From Gammaproteobacteria bacterium (GTDB lineage Bacteria > Pseudomonadota > Gammaproteobacteria > Ga0077536): a stretch of DNA of 64,000 nucleotides. The position numbers and the translations under genes are program-made. Numbering within the stretch: the stretch's first letter is position 1; the number at the start of each line of letters is the position of its first letter. A model generated the notes under the pieces. It saw only the letters and a list, made by a program, of their open reading frames with translations, had not been told where the DNA came from and searched no databases. Below are positions 53,594 through 64,000 of this stretch, one piece after another. The stretch covers positions 310,001-374,000 of the forward strand of contig JACKNG010000004.1 of the NCBI GenBank assembly GCA_024235015.1, given 5' to 3'.

Positions 53594-54950
53594 GCGGGCC
53601 AGCGGAGCGCGGGCACATGGGCAAGGGGCTCTACATCCGCACCTTCGGCTGCCAGATGAACGAGTACGACTCGGGCAAGATGCTGGCGCTGTTGAAGAAG
53701 ACCCACGACCTCGAGCCGGTGAGCGCGCCCGAAGCGGCGCGGGTGTTGCTCATGAACACCTGCTCGGTGCGCGAGAAGGCCCAGGAAAAGCTGTTCTCCG
53801 AGCTCGGCCGCTGGCGGCCGTTGAAGGAAGCCGACCCCACGCTCGTCATCGGCGTCGGCGGTTGCGTGGCGAGCCAGGAAGGGGCCTTGATCCGCGAGCG
53901 TGCGCCTTTCGTCGACATCGTGTTCGGGCCGCAGACCCTGCACCGCCTGCCGGCCATGATCAGCGAGGTCACGCGCGGCGTCGGCCCGGTGGTCGACGTC
54001 AGCTTCCCGGAGATCGAGAAGTTCGATGCCCTGCCCCCGGCCGACACGCGCGGACCGAGCGCCTTCGTCTCGATCATGGAAGGCTGCAGCAAGTACTGCA
54101 GTTTCTGCGTCGTGCCCTACACGCGCGGCGAGGAATTCTCGCGCCCCTTCGACGACGTCATCAGCGAAATCCACGATCTCGCCGAACGCGGCGCGAAGGA
54201 GATCGTGCTGCTGGGGCAGAACGTCAATGCTTACCGCGGGCCGACCCACGATGGCCGCGTGGTCGATCTCGCGGCGTTGATCCGTTTCGTCGCCGCGGTC
54301 GACGGCGTCGAACGCATCCGTTTCACGACCTCGCACCCGCTCGAATTCTCCGACCGCCTGGTCGAGACTTACGCCGAGGTGCCGGAGCTGGTCAGCCACC
54401 TGCACCTGCCGGTGCAGAGCGGTTCGGATCGCATCCTCGCCCTGATGAAGCGCGGCTACATGGCCGCCGAGTACAAGTCGATCGTGCGCAAGCTGCGCCG
54501 GGTGCGGCCGGACATCGACCTGTCGTCGGATTTCATCGTCGGTTTCCCGGGCGAAACCCAGGCCGATTTCGAGCAGACCCTGGCGCTCATCGAAGACGTC
54601 GGTTTCGACCATTCCTTCAGCTTCATCTACAGCGCACGTCCCGGCACCCCGGCGGCCGCGCTACCCGACGAGCTCGCCCTGGCGGAGAAGAAGCACCGCC
54701 TGGCCATCCTGCAACGGCGTATCACGGAGCTCGGCGAGGCGCGCAGCGCGGCGATGGTCGGTGGCATCGAGCGGGTGCTGGTGACCGAGCGCTCGAGGAA
54801 GAATGCCGCCGAACTGGCTGGACGCACCGCCAACAACCGCGTGGTCAACTTCGCCGCGCCGGAGCAACTCATCGGGCAATTCGCCGACGTGCGCATCACC
54901 GCCGCGCTGCCCAATTCCCTGCGCGGCGAACGCCTCGCCGCGTCGCCGCC

Positions 54951-54954
<4 letters not shown>
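53590..54954 (+). CDS. miaB: tRNA methylthiotransferase MiaB
   Basis: Radical-SAM enzyme that adds a methylthio group to i6A37 of tRNA. It has 454 residues. The N-terminal UPF0004 domain has GCQMNEYDS, NTCSVREKA and GGCVASQEG with three auxiliary-cluster cysteines; the radical-SAM motif is GCSKYCSFCVVPYTRG. VQSGSDRILALMKRGY follows, and a C-terminal TRAM domain ends the protein. Overlapping stop/start codons couple it to panC before and ybeZ after. Confidence 0.96.
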
Positions 54955-55914
<960 letters not shown>

Positions 55915-55931
<17 letters not shown>

Positions 55932-56394
55932 GGCCGTTGCCGCGGATCTCGCGCTCGACCTGCAGGTCGCGATCAAGCGCCCGGCGGTGCCCGGGCGCGT
56001 GCTGTTCGAACGCGCCGCGCGGGCGGCGCTGGCCGGGCACCGGGCGCGCGCCGAGGTCGCCCTGCGCGTGGTCGGGCGGGCGGAGGCGCGGCGTCTCAAC
56101 CGGCGGTTCCGCCACAAGGACTACCCGACCAATGTGCTATCGTTCCCGGCCGAGGGCCTGAGCGCGATTGCGCCCGACCTGCTCGGCGACATCGCCATCT
56201 GCGCCCCGCTCGTGGTCGCCGAGGCGCGCGCCGCCGGCAAGGACGTGGACGCGCACTGGTCTCATCTGGTCGTGCACGGCGTGTTGCACCTGCTCGGTTA
56301 CGACCACGTCGAAGCGGCGGCCGCGACCGCCATGGAGGAGCTCGAACGCAGCATACTGGCGGGGCTCGGATACCCCGATCCGTATGGCGCGTAA
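55915..56394 (+). CDS. ybeY: Endoribonuclease YbeY
   Basis: Zinc-dependent RNase for 16S rRNA 3'-end maturation and ribosome quality control. It has 159 residues. The zinc motif is VHGVLHLLGYDHVEA; RRFRHKDYPTNVLSFP and LLGDIAICAPLV are family blocks. It starts inside the ybeZ end, overlapping by 17 bases. Its order ybeZ-ybeY-corC-lnt is conserved. Confidence 0.96.
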
Positions 56395-56401
56395 CACCGG
56401 C

Positions 56402-57265
56402 ATGAGCGAAGAACCCCCCTCTAGGCGCTCGCCTGCACAAGGCCTGCTGGCACGCCTGCTGGCCACTTTCCGCGACGACAAGCCCGGTCGCGACCAGCTC
56501 GTCGAGCACATCCACGACGCCGAGGCGGCGCACGTCATCGATACCGACACCGCGGCGATGATGGAAGGCGCGCTGCTGGTGTCCGAGATGAAGGTGCGGG
56601 ACATCATGGTGCCGCGCTCGGAGATCGTGTTCATCGACGAGGAGATGAGCGCGGCCGACTTCCTGCCCGAGGTGATCGAATCGGGGCATTCGCGCTTCCC
56701 GGTCTTCGATCACGAACGCGAACACGTGCTCGGGGTGTTGCTGGCCAAGGACCTGCTGATGCTGGCCAGCGATTCGGAACAGAACTTCGACATCCGCGAC
56801 ATCCTGCGCCCGGTGTCCTTCGTGCCGGAGAGCAAGCGCCTGAACATCCTGCTGCGCGAATTCCGTGCGCGACGCAACCACCTCGCGGTGGTGGTCGACG
56901 AGTACGGCGACATCTCGGGGCTCGTCACCATCGAGGACGTCATCGAGCAGATCGTCGGCGAGATCGACGACGAGCACGACCTCGCCGAGGAAGACAACAT
57001 CCGCCGTCACCGCGACGAGCGTTACACGGTCAAGGCGCGTACGACCCTGGAGGAATTCAACGAGTTCTTCGAGCTCGACTGGTCATCGGGCGATTACGAC
57101 ACCATCGGTGGCCTGGTCATCCACGAACTCGGCCACCTGCCCCGGCGCGGCGAGGAACTGGAACACCGCGGTTTCAGCTTCAAGGTGCTGCGTGCCGATC
57201 GCCGTCGCGTGCGCCTCCTGCGCGTGATCCGGCTTGCCGCGGCGCCGGCGCTCGAGGAGGCCTGA
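56402..57265 (+). CDS. corC: CorC/YbeX family CBS-domain protein
   Basis: Cytoplasmic protein of 287 residues with two CBS domains (VRDIMVPRSEIVFID ... HLAVVVDEYGDISGLVTIEDVIEQIVGEI) and a C-terminal CorC/HlyC domain (VKARTTLEEFNEFFELDW). It was named for magnesium/cobalt efflux and is now linked to ribosome metabolism with YbeY. ATG 56402 is chosen; ATG 56384 in frame overlaps ybeY. It is followed by lnt. Confidence 0.94.
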   Translation: MSEEPPSRRSPAQGLLARLLATFRDDKPGRDQLVEHIHDAEAAHVIDTDTAAMMEGALLVSEMKVRDIMVPRSEIVFIDEEMSAADFLPEVIESGHSRFPVFDHEREHVLGVLLAKDLLMLASDSEQNFDIRDILRPVSFVPESKRLNILLREFRARRNHLAVVVDEYGDISGLVTIEDVIEQIVGEIDDEHDLAEEDNIRRHRDERYTVKARTTLEEFNEFFELDWSSGDYDTIGGLVIHELGHLPRRGEELEHRGFSFKVLRADRRRVRLLRVIRLAAAPALEEA

Positions 57266-57358
57266 GGGCGCGTGGTCGAATCGCCGCGCCCCGAGCGCGG
57301 CGCCGCGCGGCGCTGCGGTCACTGAGCGAGCCCGCGCGACGTGCCCCGCCGCGGCGCC

Positions 57359-58858
57359 ATGCCCCTGCCGGACTCGCTGCGCCTGCGCGCCGTCCTCGCC
57401 CTGGGCGCCGGGCTGCTGACACCCTGCGCCTTCGCGCCCTACGATCTCTGGCCGCTGGCGCTGATCACGCCGGCGGCCCTGCTGTGCCTGCTCGATGGCC
57501 TGGCGCCACGCCGCGCCGCCGCCCTCGGCTACGCTTTCGGGCTCGGCCTGTTCGGCCACGGCGTGTGGTGGATCCAGGTCAGCGTGCACCAGTTCGGCGT
57601 GCCCTACTACGCCTTCTCGGTGTCGATGACGGCGCTGTTCGTCGCCGGCATGGCGCTCTACCCGGCGCTCTTCGCCGCCCTGCTCGCCTCGCCGGGTGCG
57701 CGCGATCGTCGCTACGCGCTGGTGGCGGCGGCACCGCTGTGGGTGCTCGTGGAGGCCCTGCGCGGCTGGTTCCTCACCGGTTTTCCCTGGCTCTCGCTCG
57801 GCTACAGCCAGCTCGATTCGCCGCTGGCCGGCTATGCGCCGCTGCTCGGTGAACCGGGTGTGTCACTGGCGGTGATGATCGGCGCCAGCGCGCTGGTCGC
57901 CGTGGTGGGCGGTCGGCGGCGCGCCCTCGCCGCGCTCGTGCTGCTGGCGGTGTTCGCTCTCGGCCAGGGCCTGCGCGGCATCGAGTACACGCGGGTCGTC
58001 GATGCGGGTCTCGAGGCCGCCCTCATCCAGGGCGCCGTGGCGCAGTCGATCAAGTGGGACCCCGAACAACGCGCACGCAGCATCGAGCGTTACGTCGCAC
58101 TGAGCGAGCCGCACTGGGGGGTGGACGTCATACTGTGGCCGGAGACCGCCATCGCCGCCTTCCCCTACGAAGTCGAGGAACTGCTCGCGGCGCTCGCCGG
58201 GCGGGCGCGCGCGAGCGGCACCACCCTGCTCGTCGGCATGCCGACCGGTGAACCCTGGAACGGTGCCTACTACAACAGCCTGGTCGCGCTCGGTGCCCAC
58301 GAGGATCGCTACGACAAGCGGCACCTGGTGCCGTTCGGCGAGTTCTTCCCCTTGCAGAGCGTGGTCGGCGGCCTGGCCCGGCTGCTGCACATCCCGATGT
58401 CCGATTTCAGCGCCGGCGCCGCCACGCGCGCCACCATCCGGGTCGGCGATCGCGTCGCCGGGGCATCGATCTGCTACGAGGATGCGTTCGGTCGCGAAGT
58501 CATCTCGGCCCTGCCCGAGGCCGCCTTCCTGGTCAACGTCAGCAACGATGCCTGGTTCGGCGACACCATCGCGCCGCACCAGCACCTCGAGATGGCGCGC
58601 ATGCGCGCGCTGGAGAGCGGGCGTTACCTGCTGCGCGGGACCAATACCGGCATCACCGCGGTGATCGACCATCACGGCGCGGTCGTCGCGCGCGCGCCGC
58701 AGTTCGAACCGGCGGCACTGACCGCTTCGTTCGATGCCCGCGCCGGCGCCACGCCCTATGCGCGTCTCGGCGACGGCCCGCTGCTCGGTGGACTCCTTGC
58801 CGTCGTCGCCCTCAGCGCGTGGTGGCGCCAGCGCGGCGTGCCAGGCGATGCAGGCTGA
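57359..58858 (+). CDS. lnt: Apolipoprotein N-acyltransferase
   Basis: Adds the third acyl chain to lipoproteins in the inner membrane. It has 499 residues from ATG 57359 (GTG 57341 is possible). About six N-terminal membrane spans precede the nitrilase-like domain; the catalytic triad is seen as Glu262 (LWPETAIAAFPYE), Lys320 (YDKRHLVPFGEF) and Cys372 (SICYEDAFG). One C-terminal span ends the chain. Its 3' end overlaps the convergent DUF368 gene by 47 bases. BamB, BamC and PilW in this window are among its likely clients. Confidence 0.96.
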   Translation: MPLPDSLRLRAVLALGAGLLTPCAFAPYDLWPLALITPAALLCLLDGLAPRRAAALGYAFGLGLFGHGVWWIQVSVHQFGVPYYAFSVSMTALFVAGMALYPALFAALLASPGARDRRYALVAAAPLWVLVEALRGWFLTGFPWLSLGYSQLDSPLAGYAPLLGEPGVSLAVMIGASALVAVVGGRRRALAALVLLAVFALGQGLRGIEYTRVVDAGLEAALIQGAVAQSIKWDPEQRARSIERYVALSEPHWGVDVILWPETAIAAFPYEVEELLAALAGRARASGTTLLVGMPTGEPWNGAYYNSLVALGAHEDRYDKRHLVPFGEFFPLQSVVGGLARLLHIPMSDFSAGAATRATIRVGDRVAGASICYEDAFGREVISALPEAAFLVNVSNDAWFGDTIAPHQHLEMARMRALESGRYLLRGTNTGITAVIDHHGAVVARAPQFEPAALTASFDARAGATPYARLGDGPLLGGLLAVVALSAWWRQRGVPGDAG

Positions 58859-59756
58859 CCACCAGCACCACGCCGAGCACGGCCAGGGCCAGTGCGGTCC
58901 AGGTCGACGCCCCGGCATCCGGCCATTGCGGCAGCGACTCGACCAGGCGCTGCTTGCCGCGTACCTCGACGTAGCGGCGTGACTGGAACGGCCAGATCAC
59001 CCACAGCGAAGCCAGCAGCACGCCGCAGATGGCGACCAGCGAGGCCCGTTCGTAGCGGTGCAGGAACCAGGACAGCAGGCGGGTGAAGCTGGCCAGGCCG
59101 AGCACGACCCCGGCGGCGAAGGGCAGGATGACCCCGAAGCGCAGGTGGCCGACGGCATCGAGGACGTAGGCGTACTTGCCGAGCAGCAGCAGCACGAACG
59201 AGCCCGAGATGCCGGGCACGACCATGGCGCAGATGGCCAGTGCGCCTGACAACATCACGAACCACCAGGTCTCGGGCGTCGTCGTCGGCACCGCCGTGAC
59301 GACGATGGCGCCGAGCACGACGCCGCCGGCGAGCGCCGGCAGGTCGCGCAGGCGCAGGCCGCCGATGTCGCTCAGCAGGGCGAAGACCGAGCCACCGACG
59401 AGGCCGAAGAAGAGGCCGTAGACCTGTTCCGGGTGAGTGTGCAGCAGGCGCGGCAGCGGCACGACGTGGGTGAAGAACAGCACGGCCGAGACGATGCCGG
59501 CGAGCAGTGGCACGATGAACTCGAGGTGCGGGCGAGTCAGCGCGGTGCGCCAGTCGAGACGTGACAGCGCCCGCAGCCAGGCGAGGTCGAAGGACTTGAT
59601 GGCGTCGATGAAGCGGGTGTAGATGCCGAGGATGAAGGCCATCGTGCCGCCCGACACCCCGGGCACGACGTCGGCCGCGCCCATCAGGAAGCCGCGCAGG
59701 GCGATCCCCAGCGCCGCCTCAAGGCGTGTCTTGATGGAAACGCCGGCTGTACTCAT
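58812..59756 (-). CDS. DUF368 polytopic membrane protein
   Basis: Membrane protein of 314 residues with the DUF368 opening FLMGAADVVPGVSGGTMAFILGIY and about eight spans. DUF368 proteins have recently been tied to recycling of undecaprenyl phosphate (the PopT group); whether this member does so is inference. Its start lies 38 bases inside the hemE end, and its own end overlaps lnt by 47 bases on the opposite strand. A second VPGISGSFVLLLLGKY repeats the PGxSG motif, suggesting an inverted-repeat fold. Confidence 0.87.
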   Translation of the reverse strand: MSTAGVSIKTRLEAALGIALRGFLMGAADVVPGVSGGTMAFILGIYTRFIDAIKSFDLAWLRALSRLDWRTALTRPHLEFIVPLLAGIVSAVLFFTHVVPLPRLLHTHPEQVYGLFFGLVGGSVFALLSDIGGLRLRDLPALAGGVVLGAIVVTAVPTTTPETWWFVMLSGALAICAMVVPGISGSFVLLLLGKYAYVLDAVGHLRFGVILPFAAGVVLGLASFTRLLSWFLHRYERASLVAICGVLLASLWVIWPFQSRRYVEVRGKQRLVESLPQWPDAGASTWTALALAVLGVVLVVSLHRLARRAGATTR

Positions 59757-60765
59757 GCACGGTATCGACGAGGACCCCGACGTGCTCCGGCGGTACCTGC
59801 GGGGTGATGCCGTGGCCGAGGTTGAAGACGTGGCCAGGGCCGGCGCCGAAGGCATCGAGCGTGCGGCACGCCTCGGTGGCGACGACTTCGGGGTTGGTCA
59901 GCATGATGGCGGGATCGAGGTTGCCCTGCAGGGCGACGCGGTCGCCGACGCGGCGGCGCGCCTCGCCGAGGTCGACCGTCCAGTCGACGCCGAGCGCACT
60001 GGCACCACTGGCCGCAATGCGTTCCAGCCACACGCCGCCGCCCTTGGTGAAGAGGATGGTCGGCACGCCGGCCGGCAGCTGCGCCAGGATGCGTTCCATG
60101 TAGGCGAGCGAGAACTCGACGTAGGCCGCGGCCGCCAGCGCCCCGCCCCAGGTGTCGAACAGCATGACGGCATCGACCCCGGCGGCGATCTGCGCCTGCA
60201 AGTAGAGCGCGGTGGCATCGGCGACCCGCGTAAGCAGGGCGTGGGCGGCCTGCGGCTCGCCGTAGGCCAGCGCCTTGACCCGCGCGAAGTCGCGACTGCC
60301 GCCGCCTTCGACCATGTAGGTCGCGAGCGTCCACGGGCTGCCGGCAAAACCGATCAGCGGCACGCGGCCGTCGAGTTCGCGCTTGATCAGGCGCACCGCG
60401 TCGGTGACGTAACCGAGATCCTGCTCGGGATCGGGCAGCGGCAGGGCGTCGATGGCGGCGCGATCGCGCACCGGGTGTGCGAAGCGCGGCCCCACGCCCT
60501 CGTCCAGGCTGAGTCCCAGCCCCATGGCATCCGGGATGGTGAGGATGTCCGAGAACAGGATGGCAGCGTCGAGGGCGAAGCGCGCGAGCGGCTGCAGGGT
60601 CACTTCGCAGGCCAGCTCGGGGGTCTTGCACAGGGTGAGAAAATCGCCGGCGCGGCCGCGCGTGGCGCGGTATTCCGGCAGGTAGCGCCCGGCCTGGCGC
60701 ATGATCCAGACCGGGGTGCAATCGACCGGCTCGCGCCGCAGCGCGCGCAGGAAGCGATCGTTCAC
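59719..60765 (-). CDS. hemE: Uroporphyrinogen decarboxylase
   Basis: Converts uroporphyrinogen III to coproporphyrinogen III in heme synthesis. It has 348 residues from GTG 60765. Seen: PVWIMRQAGRYLPEYR (substrate arginine loop), FSDILTIPDAMG, GFAGSPWTLATYMVEGGGS, and FNLGHGITPQVPPEHV. It follows gltD by 31 bases; gltB-gltD-hemE is a common gammaproteobacterial order. Its 3' end overlaps the DUF368 start. Confidence 0.97.
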   Translation of the reverse strand: MNDRFLRALRREPVDCTPVWIMRQAGRYLPEYRATRGRAGDFLTLCKTPELACEVTLQPLARFALDAAILFSDILTIPDAMGLGLSLDEGVGPRFAHPVRDRAAIDALPLPDPEQDLGYVTDAVRLIKRELDGRVPLIGFAGSPWTLATYMVEGGGSRDFARVKALAYGEPQAAHALLTRVADATALYLQAQIAAGVDAVMLFDTWGGALAAAAYVEFSLAYMERILAQLPAGVPTILFTKGGGVWLERIAASGASALGVDWTVDLGEARRRVGDRVALQGNLDPAIMLTNPEVVATEACRTLDAFGAGPGHVFNLGHGITPQVPPEHVGVLVDTVHEYSRRFHQDTP

Positions 60766-60796
60766 GGCGTGATCCGTGGTGGCGGCGCCGACGCGC

Positions 60797-62234
60797 TCAG
60801 AGCGGCGCCGGCAGGTCGGATTGGCCCATCAGGGCGAGATCGATGGCACGTGCCGCCGAGCGGCCCTCGGCAATCGCCCACACGATCAGCGACTGGCCAT
60901 GCTGCATGTCGCCGGCGGTCCACACCCGCTCGACCGAGGTCTGCCAGTGGCGGTCGCGCTTGACGTTGCCACGCGGGTCGAGCTCGACGCCCAGTTCGCC
61001 GACGACGCCGTCGCGTTCGGGCCCGGTGAAGCCCATCGCGAGCAGCACGAGGTCGCAGGGGATCTCGTGCGCGGTCCCGGGTTTCTCGACGAAGTTGGGT
61101 CGGCCGTCCTGCATCTGCACTTCGACTTCGACCAGTTCGAGCGCACGTACGTGGCCGGTCTCGTCGCCGACGAAGCGCCGCGTCGACACCGAGTACAGGC
61201 GTTCGCCGCCTTCCTCGTGCGCCGAAGCGGTACGGAAGATGCGTGGCCACTCCGGCCACGGGTTGTCGCTGCCACGCGTGACCGGTGGCTGCGGCATGAT
61301 CTCGAGGCTGGTCACCGACTTCGCGCCGTGGCGGTGCGAAGTGCCGATGCAGTCGGCGCCGGTATCGCCGCCGCCGATGATGACGACGTGCTTGTCCCGG
61401 GCCGAGATGAATTCCGCCTCGGGGATGTCGTCGCCCTCGCAGCGCCGGTTCTGCAGCGGCAGGAACTCCATCGCGAGGTGGATGCCGGCGAGTTCGCGGC
61501 CCGGCACCGGCAGGTCGCGCGAGATGGTCGAGCCGCCGGCCAGCAGCAGGGCGTCGTACTCCTTCAGCAGTTCCTTGGCCGAGACGTCGACGCCGACGTT
61601 GGCGTTGACGCGGAACACCACGCCCTCGGCCTGCATCTGTTCGAGGCGACGGTCGAGCACGCGCTTTTCCATCTTGAACTCGGGGATGCCGTAGCGCAGC
61701 AGGCCGCCGATGCGATCGGCGCGCTCGAACACCGTGACCTGGTGGCCGGCGCGGCGCAGTTGCTGGGCGCCGGCGAGCCCGGCCGGGCCCGAGCCGATCA
61801 CGGCCACGCGCTTGCCGGTCTCGACCTGCGGCGGCTGCGGTTCGACCCAGCCCTCGGCGAAGGCACGGTCGATGATCGACAGTTCCACGGCCTTGATGGT
61901 GACCGGGTCGTCGTTGATGCCGAGCACGCAGGATCCTTCGCAAGGCGCCGGGCACAAGGTGCCGGTGAACTCGGGGAAGTTGTTCGTCGCGTGCAGGCGA
62001 TCGATGGCGTCGCGCCAGCGATCGCGCCAGACCAGGTCGTTCCAGTCCGGAATCAGGTTGCCCAGCGGGCAGCCCTGGTGGCAGAACGGAATGCCGCAGT
62101 CCATGCAGCGCGCGGCCTGGGTGTTGAGGTGATCCGACGGGTAGGCCGCCATCACCTGGCGCCAGTCGGCGAGGCGTTCGTCGACCGGGCGGTAGGGTTG
62201 CTTCTCGCGCCGTGCTTCGAGGAATCCGGTGACC

Positions 62235-62242
<8 letters not shown>
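60797..62242 (-). CDS. gltD: Glutamate synthase small subunit
   Basis: NADPH-binding, FAD-containing subunit that feeds electrons to the large subunit for glutamate production. It has 481 residues. Fe-S cysteines are in AARCMDCGIPFCHQGCPLGN and LCPAPCEGSCVLG; the FAD motif is VAVIGSGPAGLAGAQQL, the NADPH motif VVIIGGGDTGADCIG, and the second FAD block VWTAGDMQHGQSLIVWAI. Its start overlaps the gltB stop by eight bases. Confidence 0.97.

Positions 62243-64000
<1,758 letters not shown>

Overview
The window is a strongly GC-rich, densely coded bacterial chromosome segment. I read about 60 protein genes, one tRNA and a few regulatory sites, and no insertion sequence, prophage, rRNA or CRISPR array. 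Gene order points to a gammaproteobacterium: gcvR divergent from dapA-bamC, the rlmN-pilW-rodZ-hisS-yfgM-bamB-der string, an iscR-iscA-sufBCDS-sufT operon beside cysE, pepA-holC-valS with lptG divergent from pepA, miaB-ybeZ-ybeY-corC-lnt, and gltB-gltD-hemE. The proteins with VPLPP-type C-terminal anchors (PEP-CTERM-like) suggest an environmental, exopolysaccharide-forming relative rather than an enteric. I cannot name a genus from sequence alone.

Bases 1-12.3 kb are accessory. They hold a luciferase-like flavin oxidoreductase, a Tat-exported berberine-bridge-type FAD oxidase and a decayed 3' copy of the oxidoreductase; a serine beta-lactamase-like esterase; a Cys-cluster protein; two convergent PEP-CTERM-like secreted proteins; an orphan 122-residue protein; and a three-gene operon encoding both subunits of an N,N-dimethylformamidase-type amidohydrolase plus a predicted exported beta-propeller. 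From 12.3 to 26.8 kb come rpe-gph, a DUF3530-like exported protein, an acyltransferase/alpha-beta-hydrolase fusion, a translationally coupled CHAD-ParA-queG operon, a PerM-type permease, a PIN-PhoH protein, gcvR/dapA/bamC and a metallo-beta-lactamase-fold protein.

From 26.9 to 64 kb the window is mostly core housekeeping: outer-membrane assembly and ribosome GTPase (bamB, der), translation (hisS, valS, rlmN, miaB, tRNA-Glu), Fe-S assembly under a recognisable IscR promoter, cysteine synthesis (cysE), RNA processing (pcnB, ybeY, ybeZ), lipoprotein and LPS export (lnt, lptG), folate and pantothenate steps (folK, panC), and heme plus glutamate synthesis (hemE, gltD, partial gltB). Several normally adjacent genes are absent from their usual slots: ispG (rodZ-hisS), lptF (before lptG), panB (folK-panC) and sufE/sufU (sufS-sufT).

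Most interesting are the CHAD-ParA-QueG operon (a candidate polyphosphate-body positioning pair), the dimethylformamidase-propeller operon, a PRLTERV-repeat domain fused in frame to ValS, the acyltransferase-hydrolase fusion, and the duplicated fragment left beside the FAD oxidase.
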